From: Acholoe squamosa
Taxonomy: Eukaryota; Annelida; Polychaeta; Phyllodocida; Polynoidae
Reading direction: 5' to 3'
Length of the DNA: 64,000 bases
Assembly (NCBI GenBank): GCA_949317995.1
Contig: OX439037.1
Coordinates: forward strand, 50,502,080-50,566,079
The notes beneath the pieces were generated by a model, which saw only the letters and a list, made by a program, of their open reading frames with translations, was not told the origin of the DNA and searched no databases. The position numbers and the translations under genes were made by a program. Positions 23,742 through 33,829 of this stretch are shown piece after piece. Within the stretch, counting starts at the first letter, position 1. Each line of letters begins with the position of its first letter.

Positions 23742-26700
23742 CTAGGACTCATCTTCAGTGTCCATCTTCTCAGCTGGCTCCGGGTTAGCTATGGGAGCCG
23801 AGCTGCTGCTGCTTGTGGCAAGTAGCTTAAGGGCTTCAGTGCTCGGGTCACTGAGTAGACTCAGAGCACCCATGCCCTCAGAGGGACTGTCCACCGCTGC
23901 ATCGGCTTCGGCACCCGAAGGGAGGACTAGAGAGGACGCAGAGCCGTCCCAGTCATCCAGGTGCTTGCCGAAGCAGAGGAAGAACTTCAAGTCTGCCTCC
24001 TTGTACCTATGGATGTACTTCAAGTTCTCAGCAGCGTGGAACTCTTTAAGCTTCTCGGCTTCCCTCTGTTTCTCCCGGCAGGATTTATAGGCCTCCTCGA
24101 CCCGTTTAATCTCCTGCTCCTTAATCTTATCCTCCTCCCTCTTCTGGATTTCGTATACCAGATTGAAGGTGGCTTCAGTCATCATCCGCCAGTAGTCAAT
24201 CGACTTCTGGCAATGGAAAGACTGCCACTCAGCCATCAGGTCATTCTGGATCTCGATGGTACCCACGTCTCTATGATCGACGAACGTATCCGGATCCTGA
24301 AGACCTGACAGAGTACTGGCTATCAGTCCCATGACAGGGACCCGAGGGCCCGCGGATGGGGTGGTAGCTGTTGCTGGTGCAGGAGGCTGGGCAGTAACAG
24401 GCGAAGCGCCTGCAGAAGGGACCTTGGTACCCTCAATTGTGGTGCCTCCCCGGCCTCGGCCGTAGCCAGGGGGCGCTCGGGTGGATTCAACTCCACCGCG
24501 GCCTCTACCCCGAGTCTTAGCTCAGCCCAAGGAGGTCAGCACCTGTGATTCGGGTCCCGCGGGTCCCATGGCAGGGAACTTCGCCGCGTACTCGCTATAA
24601 GTTGGGCGCTGCTTACTGGAGGAACCCTCTCCAGCCCACCATGCACTATGGCCTGATGGGGCACTGAAGAAGGTGCTCCAGTCATCCTGACTACCAGTGG
24701 CTTCACTCGGAGGGTGCTGTGCAGGTGGTGGGGGTGTTACCTGGCTAACCACCCGATGGGTCTGGTTGCCAGGCATATCCAGAGCCGAGACCTGTTGTCC
24801 CGACTGGCGACGATCAGCTAGATTAGCTGGTCTGGGCAGATCCCTGTTGCCCGTCGGGCTCATGGATCGGTCCGCGCGGGTCCGTTTGGAGGTACTTGTG
24901 GCCGGAGCCGAACCTCCATTGTTTCCCTTTGAACGAGACTGCTTTCCTTTCTCTCGTTTGTCGTCGCCCCACCACTTCTTAACCTTCAGGTGCACCTCAG
25001 TGGGCATCCCGAATTTTGTACTGGAGGGGTTCACAGCAAAATAGGTGACAAGGTTGCCAATCCTCCAGGCGCAGAACTCGGGTTCAAACGCCTGCTCTTT
25101 AACATCCTTTACACTCAACATAGCCCACTTCACCAGGAGCTCGTTGAAGCATTTGACAGCACGCTTCCGTGTCTTTTCCAGACCGGTACCGTTTCTGCAG
25201 ATGCAGAGCCAGGTCCCGGCGCCGGTTGGTCACGAAGGTGCCGTCACACAACTTGCCTGTGCAGTCTCCAGGGACACACCGCATCAAAGGCTTGTGGTGC
25301 ATATGGTGCTCCACTATATGCCTAGCGAAGCGAGGCTTCGTCTCAAATATCTTCTCGCCGGTGAGCGAGAGCTTTCGCCGGTGAGCGAGAGCTGACAAGA
25401 CTTGAATGGGCACTTACGGCTGTTGCCGCTCGGTCCCCATTGAGTCATAGCCCATTGAACTTTGGTCCTGGACTCATAATGGTAAAGAGTACCCAATTTG
25501 GACTTGAGCTGATCAATCCAAATCAGGTAAAATTTACCAACTGGTGTGTCGTGAGGACCAGACTTCATCCACTCCTCATCGTCACTGTCACCATCCTTAT
25601 TGACAGCGCCCGGGCACATGTAGTGGATCGTGTCGTATGCACAATCCGAAAAACAGCGGGGGACACGGTCTTTAAATCCCTCGGCTGCATTCTTCCACAT
25701 CCATTTCTGATTTTCGTCCTTGGGGACGTCCATGGTCATTTCTTCCCACGTCGTCATGGACTCCAAATCAGATTTGGCTGACGCGGGCAGCTCCGGGTCG
25801 CTTTCCCTTCCTGAGTCGCTGCTCGTGTAGATGCCCGCTCCTCTAGGTTGGGCTCGGCTGGTGGTAGTAGTTCCAGTCGAAGCCACCACCAAGGTGGTGG
25901 CGGCCGTCCTGCTGGTGGTAACAGTGGACGCTGCAGTAACCGGGGTGGATACTGTGGCTGTAGTGGGTTTGGAGGCTGCGGCCTTCGGGTTGCCCTTATC
26001 CCTCTCTTGGTAGTAGAGAACTCGGGCTCCGCCGGAGACGCTTTTGCTCCATTCTTCTTCTTCTTCCTTCCCTTGGTTGGCTGTGGCGGGGCCTTGGGGC
26101 TGGAATCCGATTTACGGGACTCCTTGTCCTTAGCCCGAGGGCTCCTCCTACTACCGACTGGTGTGTCAGTGCTGGAGGCGGCACTCGCCTGGAGTTGAGC
26201 CTGCTGCTTGCGGTACGCCCGGCGGGCAGTGGCTAGCTCCTTCTGCTGCTCATCAAGCTCACGACGCTTGGCTTCAACAGCAGCTTGCTGGCGAGAGATA
26301 TCCTCGTATATCCCGGCGCCTGGCTCCTTCTCGGACTTAGACCTCTCGATCGCTATCCGAAGGTCCTCCTCCTCGTGATCAGACTCGGTCAGTGGCCCCT
26401 TCGGCGTAGGCTTACGGCTCAATTTCTTGGTCCATCCGTATTCCACCGACGACTGTGTGACGGTGGAGTCTGTATCCATTTCAGACTCGGATTCTCTGAA
26501 CTGGCTCACCTTCCGGGTAATCCCTTTGGACAGAAGCACAGCTCGAGCCAAGTTCTCGTCTAGCACCATAGCTCCCGCCAACCGTCTATAGTTGCGGAGC
26601 CATGACACCGGCATATTCTCAGCTAACTCGTCCGTACACGAGTCTATCACCAGAGTCTTGAAATCATCTGGTATATTCTCGGGTTGGCCGGGCACTTCCG

Positions 26701-27117
26701 CTAAGGGACCGCATCCAAACATGGAAGAATACATGGGGATGTACGTCCCCCAGCTCTTATACACCACACCCTCGTCCTCATCCACATGGGCGAGACGCTG
26801 GTGCGGGTCCTGAATCCTAGAGGATACAGCGGAATGTCCATGACATCTATTCCCGGTGGACAAGACGGGTTCGCTGGACCCGGTGCTGAGGGTACTGGAC
26901 CCGGATTCGGTGGAAGAGGCATCTGCTCCCTGTCTGCGACCTCAGTCGACATGGCAGAGAGAGTCTGGGCGGCTTCTTCCACTTCTGGTTCTCGTCCAAA
27001 ACCAGTATTAGAGGACTCCATGGTCTCCTCTACCCGAGACGAGACCGTCGGGTACTCGCCTTCGTCCAACTCAACATTGGCAGTTTGACGTGCAGCGTTA
27101 ATCGTCCCCTGTGCCAT
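23742..27117 (-). pseudogene. ORF3: large accessory coding region downstream of pol, unknown function, broken
   Basis: It starts at an ATG at 27117 and ends at 23742; it is readable only in pieces because of at least four frame changes and one in-frame TGA (24522). In order, it has an acidic, Pro-rich N-terminus; a segment with YKSWGTYIPMYSSMFGCG; an acidic region; a Lys/Arg/Gln helical stretch (about 26180-26300) likely to form a coiled coil; a very basic KGRKKKKNGAK patch; a segment with DENQKWMWKNAAEGFKD; two C2H2-like zinc-finger candidates (KCPFKSC, later RFARHIVEHH, then RCVPGDC followed by LALHLQKR); a Ser/Pro-rich linker; RGRGRGG repeats; a Glu/Lys coiled coil (about 24090-24200); and an acidic tail KMDTEDES. 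A 20-bp tandem duplication at 25355-25394 causes one of the frame changes. There is no signal peptide or membrane segment, so it is not envelope-like. It looks nucleic-acid-binding, but I do not recognise the family. Confidence 0.6.
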
Positions 27118-27623
27118 CACAGTGGGGCGATCTTCCAATATAGAATTGGCAGTAGTTGTGTTGGACTCCTCCCGAAGGATTCGTCCAACAAAAATAAATT
27201 AAAAAGACACAGCTATAAGCTGCCGGAGGGTGTAAAATAACTGGAGCAAAACCAGTGATGTCTTACCGCCACGATTCTGCCCTAGTTATGAAGAACATGG
27301 CGCCTGACCTCTTGTCTCGCGAGATCCCGCTATGGGCTATCCGGTGACCTAGTTCCGTGCGTTCCCGCCACCCCGGTGGCCTCACCTAGCGGACTAGAAT
27401 CGAACTAAAATTCGGCTCGGTAAACGAGGCGCAGGTTGCTACCCAGGTGCTATCATCTGGAGCTTGGTGGTATATACATCGCTATAAAGCGAATGTACTG
27501 GTTAATCCGTCCACCGCTCACGGGATATGGCTACCCGAGGAACACGCGTTCGACGCCCCCAGCTGCGATATGTATGTTATTTGCCTACGGTGGACAACAC
27601 GCAGTGGCTCGTTGTGTACTGAG
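27118..27623. other. Spacer between integrase and ORF3
   Basis: About 500 G+C-richer bases inside the Ty3-type element with no frame that resembles a protein. It could hold a leader or splice acceptor for ORF3, but I see no decisive site. Confidence 0.4.
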
Positions 27624-28489
27624 TTAGGTAACGGCGGACCTCAGCCGAGGACTGCGTCTAACGCCTTGGGTTAACATTTTATTCTTCCCGGCTCTACATA
27701 CGGCCTTCTCCGGGTCGCGCCTAGCCATGGCGAGACCCTTCCCATATGTAATGCCTTCACTCAGCGAGACATTTTTCCATTTCTTACGATTAGGCCGTTT
27801 CCTGGCCGTCGTCTTCTTTTTAGAAGCTACCTTCGCCTCCGGGTGCTTCCTAGGCCTACCTCTAGGGCGTTTCTTGGGTACCGCTACGCTAGGCTTACTT
27901 AATGTTGCCCTAAGGGGTTGGTATCCGAACTCCATCTCCTCCGCTTCGCGTCCCTTCCAGGGCCGAAGCTTTCCTACATTCATCTTCCACCTTCTCCCAG
28001 TCTGGCAGTCTTCCACCATCACCGTAGACTCGGAGATGGTGCGCACTATCTTGAGTGGACCCTCCCAAGGCATTACGAGCTTCAAGCGTTCGAATGGCTC
28101 GTAATACCTTAGTACCTTGTCACCTACATTAAAGCGTATTCTTTTTGCATTGGTGTCATACCCCACCTTCTGCCATTTAGCACTTTTCAGCAGTTCTTTA
28201 CGAACGGTCTTGTATGCATGCTTGAATCTGTCCCGTAACGACTCCACAAACAACACAGTGCAGGGCGCCTCCAGGTCTATTCCAACCACTCCGTACACTA
28301 AGTCGGCGGGCATTATTATGTCCTCGCCGAACACCAAGAGGTTTGGAGTGCAATTAGTAGATGAATGGACAGTGTTGTTGTAGGTGTGTACTACAAACTC
28401 GCACTGTTCACCCCAATCTTCCTGGTGGGTATTAACCAGGGGTTTTAGTACTTGTATCAAAGTCCTATTGAACCTTTCCACCTGACCAT

Positions 28490-28668
28490 TGATTGATTGA
28501 TTTGTGTTTTACAGCACTTTAGCGGCACTAAGTGGCTATCCCGTGCTTCACTGGTTGATAATTCAACAGAGGAATGTGTCAGTGCCCGTGCATATGTGCA
28601 CCACACACATCCTGAGGGGATAGGAAAGAGGAGATATAGACCCTTTTAAGTGGGCTAGGGAAGCCACT
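28490..28668 (-). mobile_element. SINE-like insertion 1, 179 bp, in the integrase
   Basis: Flanked by a perfect 12-bp target duplication CCACCTGACCAT (28478-28489 and 28669-28680). Read on the minus strand it starts AGTGGCTTCCCTAGCCC and ends in the simple tail AATCAATCAATCA, typical of a LINE-mobilised short retroposon. No convincing tRNA A/B boxes are seen. Its first ~105 bases match insertion 2. Confidence 0.85.
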
Positions 28669-28727
28669 CCACCTGACCATCCAATTGTGGTCGGTATGGG
28701 TTAATTCGGGTCTTACATATTGCTAAG

Positions 28728-28907
28728 GGGCTTCCCTAGCCCACTTAAAAGGGTCTATATCTCCTCTTTCCTATCCCCTCGGATGTGTGTAGTGCACATA
28801 TGTGCGGGCACTGACACATTCCTCTGTGAAATTGTGTAATGTAGTTCTCACCATGAATATGACCTTAGATGTCGAAATGGCGTTAAACATCTATTACTCA
28901 CTCACTC
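28728..28907 (+). mobile_element. SINE-like insertion 2, 180 bp, opposite orientation
   Basis: Flanked by a perfect 13-bp target duplication ACATATTGCTAAG (28715-28727 and 28908-28920). The first ~105 bases (GGGCTTCCCTAGCCCACTT onward) match insertion 1 closely, but the 3' part differs completely and ends GGCGTTAAACATC plus CACTCACTCAC. The two insertions lie head to head with only 47 bases of integrase sequence and the duplications between them. Confidence 0.85.
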
Positions 28908-29400
28908 ACATATTGCTAAGTAATGGCACATTTCCTGCCATAACTCTGACTCAAACTCTCTTCCTTGGTCACTGTGCATCATGAGGGGCACACCCAAATG
29001 TAGCACCCAGCCTCTTACAAATGCTTCAGTACATGTAGCCGCCTTGTGGTTTGGAAGAGGAAACACCCGAGTATACTTTGTATAGTAGTCTGTGACGACC
29101 ATCATACAGGTGTTCTCTCTAGGCGGCGTTTTAAATCCACTGATGATGTCGATTGCTACTCGAGCAAACCGGACACCAAACAATTCCTGGGACAAGGGTA
29201 GCTTGCCTAGGCCTGGTCCTGGCTTGTTTTTACAACAATCTGGGCAAGTTGCGATCCACCGAAGTAGGTCACTTCTCATACCGGGCCAGTAGTATCGTCT
29301 TTGCAGACGCTCTATGGATCTTTTCTTTCCAAAATGGTGGCCATGACAATAATACATGATATCCCTTCTCATAGAGGTGGGAATCACTATTTGTAATAGG

Positions 29401-30325
29401 TTACTGCCGGTGGAAGACGTCTTCGTTGCTCGCATCGGTGTCTAGTATGAAATGCCCTTCGGGAGTAGGACATTTCAATACCGGTGTATTCCTAAACAAA
29501 TCTTTTATTTTACTAAAAGATTCTTCCTGCTCGCTGGTCCATGGTAATGCCTCCCGAGCCCTACCCGGGGTCCAGTGAGCTAAGCATTGCATGGGAAAGC
29601 TTACACGGGAGTAATTCGGTATAAAATCACGGTAATAGGAACAAAATCCTAAAAATGATCTAACCTCCTTAGCACTTGTGGGCCTTTCCCAATTTTCAAC
29701 CGCTTCCAACTTTTTCAGATCTGCACTCACCCCACTAGGGGTTATGATCCTTCCTGGGTATGTAATTGTTTTCTCGAACAGGTTACATTTCTTAGGTTTG
29801 AGTTTTAGACCATTGGATAAAATCCGATCCAGTACCAACTGCAGGTTCGCGTGGCATTCCTTAAATGACTTGCCAAATACGACAACGTCGTCCAGGTAAA
29901 CCAAACACTTCTTCCACAGCAGGTCACTGAGTAGGGATTCCATCATGGCCTTGAATGTAGCTGGGGCAAGACATTATACTCGAATAGTCCCATAGGGCTA
30001 GAGAAAGCATCAGCATTTGCCAATACCCGGATTGTAAGTCCAGGGTGCAGAACCATTGGTTCCCACCCAAGCTATCTAACGTCTCATCTATCCTTGGAAG
30101 GGGATACGAGTTCTTCTTTGTCATACCGTTTAATTTCCGGTAATCGACACAGAAACGGATTGTACCGTCTTTCTTGGTAGTCATACAAACAGGACTGGAC
30201 CAAGGGCTCGAGCTAGGCATGATTACCCCCAGTTCCAGTTGCTTTTGTATTTCTTGTTCGCATATTAACTTCTTCTTAAGAGGAAGTCTACGATACGGAA
30301 TCTTGAAAGGTCTCTCGTCGCCCAC
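29401..30325 (-). pseudogene. Reverse transcriptase of the Ty3-type element with truncated RNase H
   Basis: RT motifs in order: EQEIQKQLELGVIMPSSSPW, FCVDYRKLNG, CTLDLQSGYWQ, a frame change near 29930, then the polymerase box YLDD in CLVYLDDVVVFGKSF, and FLGFCSYYRDFI of the thumb. RNase H begins normally (HFILDTDASN, about 29437-29466), but the sequence goes out of frame within a few codons and joins directly to the integrase zinc-binding domain. About 100 or more residues of RNase H and connection are therefore missing, a deletion rather than point decay. Confidence 0.85.
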
Positions 30326-30410
30326 CTTGCAACACCTTATCGGTTTTACCTACGGGTCCTCCTTCCCTACCGAAAGCACTCTCGTACCTTTGTAGGAGGT
30401 CCCCTAGGTG

Positions 30411-31280
30411 TCATTTGTCCTCCGTATTCTGTAAATCTGATTTATCAATCAGTTTCTGGAATTCTTCATCTAATGGATGCTTACTAACAGGGTTCAATGG
30501 TTTATTAAACTTGGCCTCGGCGATGTGTTCTACTGAACTCATCTCCCCAACACTGTCGCCACGTTTTAAGTAAATCACTGAGCCTGTTCGGTTAGTCATG
30601 GGTAATACAGACCATGCTGCATTTGCCACCAATGTATCCACTGAATCTAACCCGATACTCGATAAATATACCGTATCGGGTTCAAAGACTCCCGCCTCAC
30701 CCTTCTGGGCCATTGATCCGCCACAAAGGACATCACAAGTGGTACCCGGAGGGATTTTCACTGTATGCATATCCGAAGCAACTGAAGACACCTGTCTAAA
30801 CGCACACTGTACATGCAGGCCATACGGGTTTCGGATACTCATCATACCATCCCGTGGGTCCAACACGGCCCCGTATAAGCTTGCAAAGTCCAATCCGAGG
30901 ATTCTGTCAACGCTAACCTCTGCAATAGTTGGCGAAAGAACGAATTCTTTGCCTCCTATTCAGATAGGCATAAACGTCCTACCAAAAGTCCTCATACTGC
31001 TTCCGTCGGCCGTGCAAGCATTTACCCCCGTTTTGAGATTCTCATGACTGCTGAAGAATCTTTTGGACACACAGGAATGGCTAGCTCCAGTATCCACTAA
31101 GAATACTCCCACCCGGCCTTCCACAGATATGGGTACATACCACCGTCTCCCTCCCAGTGGGGATGGGTTACTGGTAAACTGTTGAAAGTCTCCCGAATCA
31201 CCAAGATTCAATCCGAGTCCTCTCAAAAATTCCAGACACGGATGACTTGGGGGAAGGCGTGTCCCACACACTCGAATCAA
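30411..31280 (-). pseudogene. Aspartic protease and protease-RT linker of the Ty3-type element
   Basis: The active-site motif VDTGASHSCVS is clear (about 31070-31110), within a retropepsin-like context (VGVFLVDTGA). The frame is interrupted by one TGA at 30960 and continues to 30411 as a Gly/Val-rich beta-strand region usual between protease and RT in Ty3 elements. The protease would process Gag-Pol in an active copy. Confidence 0.75.
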
Positions 31281-31443
31281 CTCTTTGATCTATCCTTCCT
31301 CTCCCCCAGTGCGGCCACTCGCCTCCGAATTCTCGCCACCGTACAAATTAACACTAGGTTCCCTGGCCCTGGTCAGGGTGATGGGGTGTGCACCCACAGT
31401 CACCCGACCTCCAGGTAAATTTGATTCGAAATCTTCCACCAGA

Positions 31444-33070
31444 TTACCCCCGGTAGCCTTTTGGCATTCGTTTCCTGCTAGGGTTATACCCAATGCCGTG
31501 AGCCTCCGTGTCATTCTGGCTTTCCTCTCTTTCAGCTTCGGCTTCATAATAAGCCGCCATTACCGGGTTCGCAGCGGTACATTCAGAGGAATAGTGCCCC
31601 ATTCTTTGGCACCTAAAACACTTAACCGTTCGGCGATCCACTCGGGGTCTCGACCGACTGGCTTGTAGTGCATCTGTTATTTTCTTACACATTTCTTCCA
31701 TCATTTTGGTCATATCCGGAGATTGACCCCTCACTTTGTCAGCGCTATCTGTGGGCTTATAAGCTTTGCTACTAGCTTTAGCTTCACCTCTGGCTTCGAT
31801 GGTGTCTTAGCATCCTTTTGCTTGTTGAAAACCTTCCTTGGAATGTATTTCCTACCAGAAGTGTTTTTTCTTAGCTGCATCGAGCAAAAGGTACCATCCT
31901 TCTGCTCGATGTCTATCAGTTCAAAGTCATCCGAGGTGTCATCTTCCTCAGATTGTTGACTTACATACGCTACTGGAGTGGGTCCCGACGTGTTCGGGAT
32001 GTCTCCGGCCAGCATCGTACGTTTCTTCACGGCCATATCTATTCCATTGAATATGCCGTGCAAGGTAGTGCCCTCTTTCCAGGCGTCCCTTGCAGCAATT
32101 TGCTCGTCTCGGTCTCTTAGACCCTTGACGAATTGAGTTATCAAGTCGTCCATATACCAGTCCTGGTTCTCTGTCCCGGGTCTGGCCTTACTTAACAGGG
32201 CATGTAGTTCCATACCGTATGCCCTGAAAGCGTCTGTAGGTTTTTGGGTATGTTTCTTAAAACGAACCATTGGATCCTCTTTGACCATATTACATAACAG
32301 TCCACTAGCAGACTCAACGAGCTGCTCAAAACTCCCGGCGAGACCATACCAGGTGCGCCATTGCTCGACGGCCATGCGTCCCGGGCCACCTTTCAAACAT
32401 CTAACTAGATGTGGCTTGGCCTCGTATGGGGTCCATCCATTACAATTCATCACAACGATGAAATCTTCAAACCATTCTTTCCATGGCCGAGTACCATCGT
32501 ATTCCTTGGGAATGACGGCAACCCTTCGGGCTGAATTGTGGGCATACATCAATCTACTGTATTGTTGTTTGCTCTATTCAATCGCCTTGGTTTCATTCAA
32601 GGTTCGATTGCCTCCCAAACCGCCGAAACTGCTGTTGTTCGGCGGTGGTGGTGGTGGTTGGGTATACGTCCATTGCAAACCATTGATATTCATATAACCT
32701 CCACTCCCTGTATTGGGGTTGGTACCCGAAGCACCATCACCCCCATGCCCGTTCGTATTGGCTGATCTGCCTTGACCACTGTCATTAGGCATTTGGCCAG
32801 CCTGTCCTTGCTGGCTGCTGCCACTTTGGGGATTCTGCTGTTGCCAGGATTACCTGCATCCAACCCAACATTATCTGTCTGATCCACGTGTATGTGGAAT
32901 CCGCTTGTTTCGGCACTAGTGTCGGAACAGTCTCTTGGTATGAAGTCCGGGTCCAAATTGTGGACTATCGGAACTTCACTGATGCGAACTCTACTGGTCC
33001 AGCCATTCTGATCTTGGGTTCTAACATAGACACCCCCTTGATCAACATTTCGAGAGGCGTTGTTATTTAC
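31444..33070 (-). pseudogene. Gag region of the Ty3-type element with a CCHC zinc knuckle, broken
   Basis: The capsid-like core (31731-32552) contains WKEWFEDFIVVMN, WRTWYGLAGSFEQLV and a QFVKGLRDRDEQI segment, the organisation of retrotransposon Gag proteins. A separate frame (31444-31734) holds the nucleocapsid knuckle CFRCQRMGHYSSEC, a perfect CX2CX4HX4C. The N-terminal portion (32574-33070) is Gly/Asn/Pro-rich and readable only in fragments. At least three frame changes are present. Confidence 0.75.
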
Positions 33071-33079
33071 AAACCCTTG

Positions 33080-33387
33080 CACTAGAGATACCAACACAAC
33101 ACGAGTAGTTCGGGTTGGGCAAAGCCCCAGACTTCCTACCGCTCGGGTACGCCTTTATTTAGGATGTCAAAACATACGTCTGGACTGAACCATGTCCAGT
33201 CCCCTTCTGCGGATCATCGGGCTTCTTAGTAAAAGCTGGACGCAAGGCATGGTGCTGCCCCCTCTTGGACCAAATGGGTATCGCAAAGCGACACCTGGTT
33301 GGCATAGAAGGAATGAGTACCACACGAGCACGTCTCTCGGGTGAAGCGCACTAATATATATATACAACAATGCCGGCCCCTACACCA
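33080..33387 (-). repeat. 5' LTR of the Ty3-type element
   Basis: 308 bases with the same landmarks as the other LTR, including a TATA-like box (minus strand, about 33350-33366) and AATAAA (33154-33159). It has a 20-bp segment missing from the 3' LTR. A convincing tRNA primer site beginning TGG was not found next to it. Confidence 0.8.
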
Positions 33388-33465
33388 TAAAGGATTTTGA
33401 ATGAGCTAAGTTAAGAAATGGGAGAATAAATTCCCAAATTTAACTGACTCACTGCTCTCCAGTTA

Positions 33466-33772
33466 GGGAGTGATCATTTTTTAACAACAGGGGGGGGGCG
33501 GTGGGTTTGAGGGGGGGGGGTCAGATTTTTTTCAACCCCTTGACTGGGGGGTCAGAATTTTTTCAACACCTCTGATGGGGGGGTCAAAATAATTTCACCT
33601 GTTTTCAGTGGAAAACCCCGCGCGTTACTATAGGCTAAAAGGGAACGTTTGTGCGCAATTTTTGTCCCTTATGGGGGGGGTCGAAAAAATTTTACCCCCT
33701 CGAGAGGGGGGGTCGAAATTTTGCGCGCAAACCCACCAGCCCCCCCCCTGTTGTTAAAAAATGATCACTCCC
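33466..33772. mobile_element. Hairpin MITE, 307 bp, with G/C homopolymer runs
   Basis: Perfect terminal inverted repeats begin GGGAGTGATCATTTTTTAAC and continue through ACAACAGGGGGGG. The flanking TTA at 33463-33465 and 33773-33775 is a probable 3-bp target duplication. The interior consists of repeated GGGGGGGTCAGATTTTTTCA-like blocks and encodes nothing. Confidence 0.85.
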
Positions 33773-33829
33773 TTAGTAACCTTCTTTAGACCCCCATCCT
33801 TGGGTAGGGGGATTACTGATGCTCATCAG

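Larger units (their letters stand above)
27624..29435 (-). pseudogene. Integrase of the Ty3-type element, interrupted by SINE-like insertions
   Basis: The zinc-binding domain is recognised near 29250-29370 (CHGHHFGKKRSIERLQRRYYW, read in parts, then CPDCCKNKPG). The catalytic core has VTDYYTKYTRVFPL and HSDQGREFES with its conserved Asp. It is cut by two insertions (28490-28907) just before the conserved ERFNRTL segment, where the catalytic Glu region resumes. The C-terminal part (27624-28481) contains an SH3-like stretch (VGDKVLRYYEPF) and ends in a long basic tail with an AT-hook core (RPRGRPRKHP) and several Lys/Arg clusters. The AT-hook tail suggests binding to AT-rich chromatin during integration, which is inference. 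The gene is not functional in this copy. Confidence 0.85.
22697..33387 (-). mobile_element. Ty3-type LTR retrotransposon, 10.7 kb, decayed, with extra ORF3 and two SINE-like insertions
   Basis: Two related LTRs (22697-22984 and 33080-33387) enclose gag, zinc knuckle, protease, RT, remnant RNase H and integrase in Ty3 order on the minus strand, followed by a further 3.4 kb of coding-like sequence. The LTRs differ at about a dozen bases and by a 20-bp indel, so the copy is much older than the BEL element in this window. The interior is clearly richer in G+C than the flanks. Many stops and frame changes, the loss of most of RNase H and the insertions at 28490-28907 make it inactive. No matching target duplication is visible at the outer ends (CTTAT versus TAAAG), so the ends may have recombined or my boundaries may be a few bases off. 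Confidence 0.85.

Noticed and set aside
23742..27117. Envelope gene of the Ty3-type element
   Set aside because: No signal peptide, transmembrane segment or fusion-peptide-like stretch is visible; composition is charged and low-complexity.
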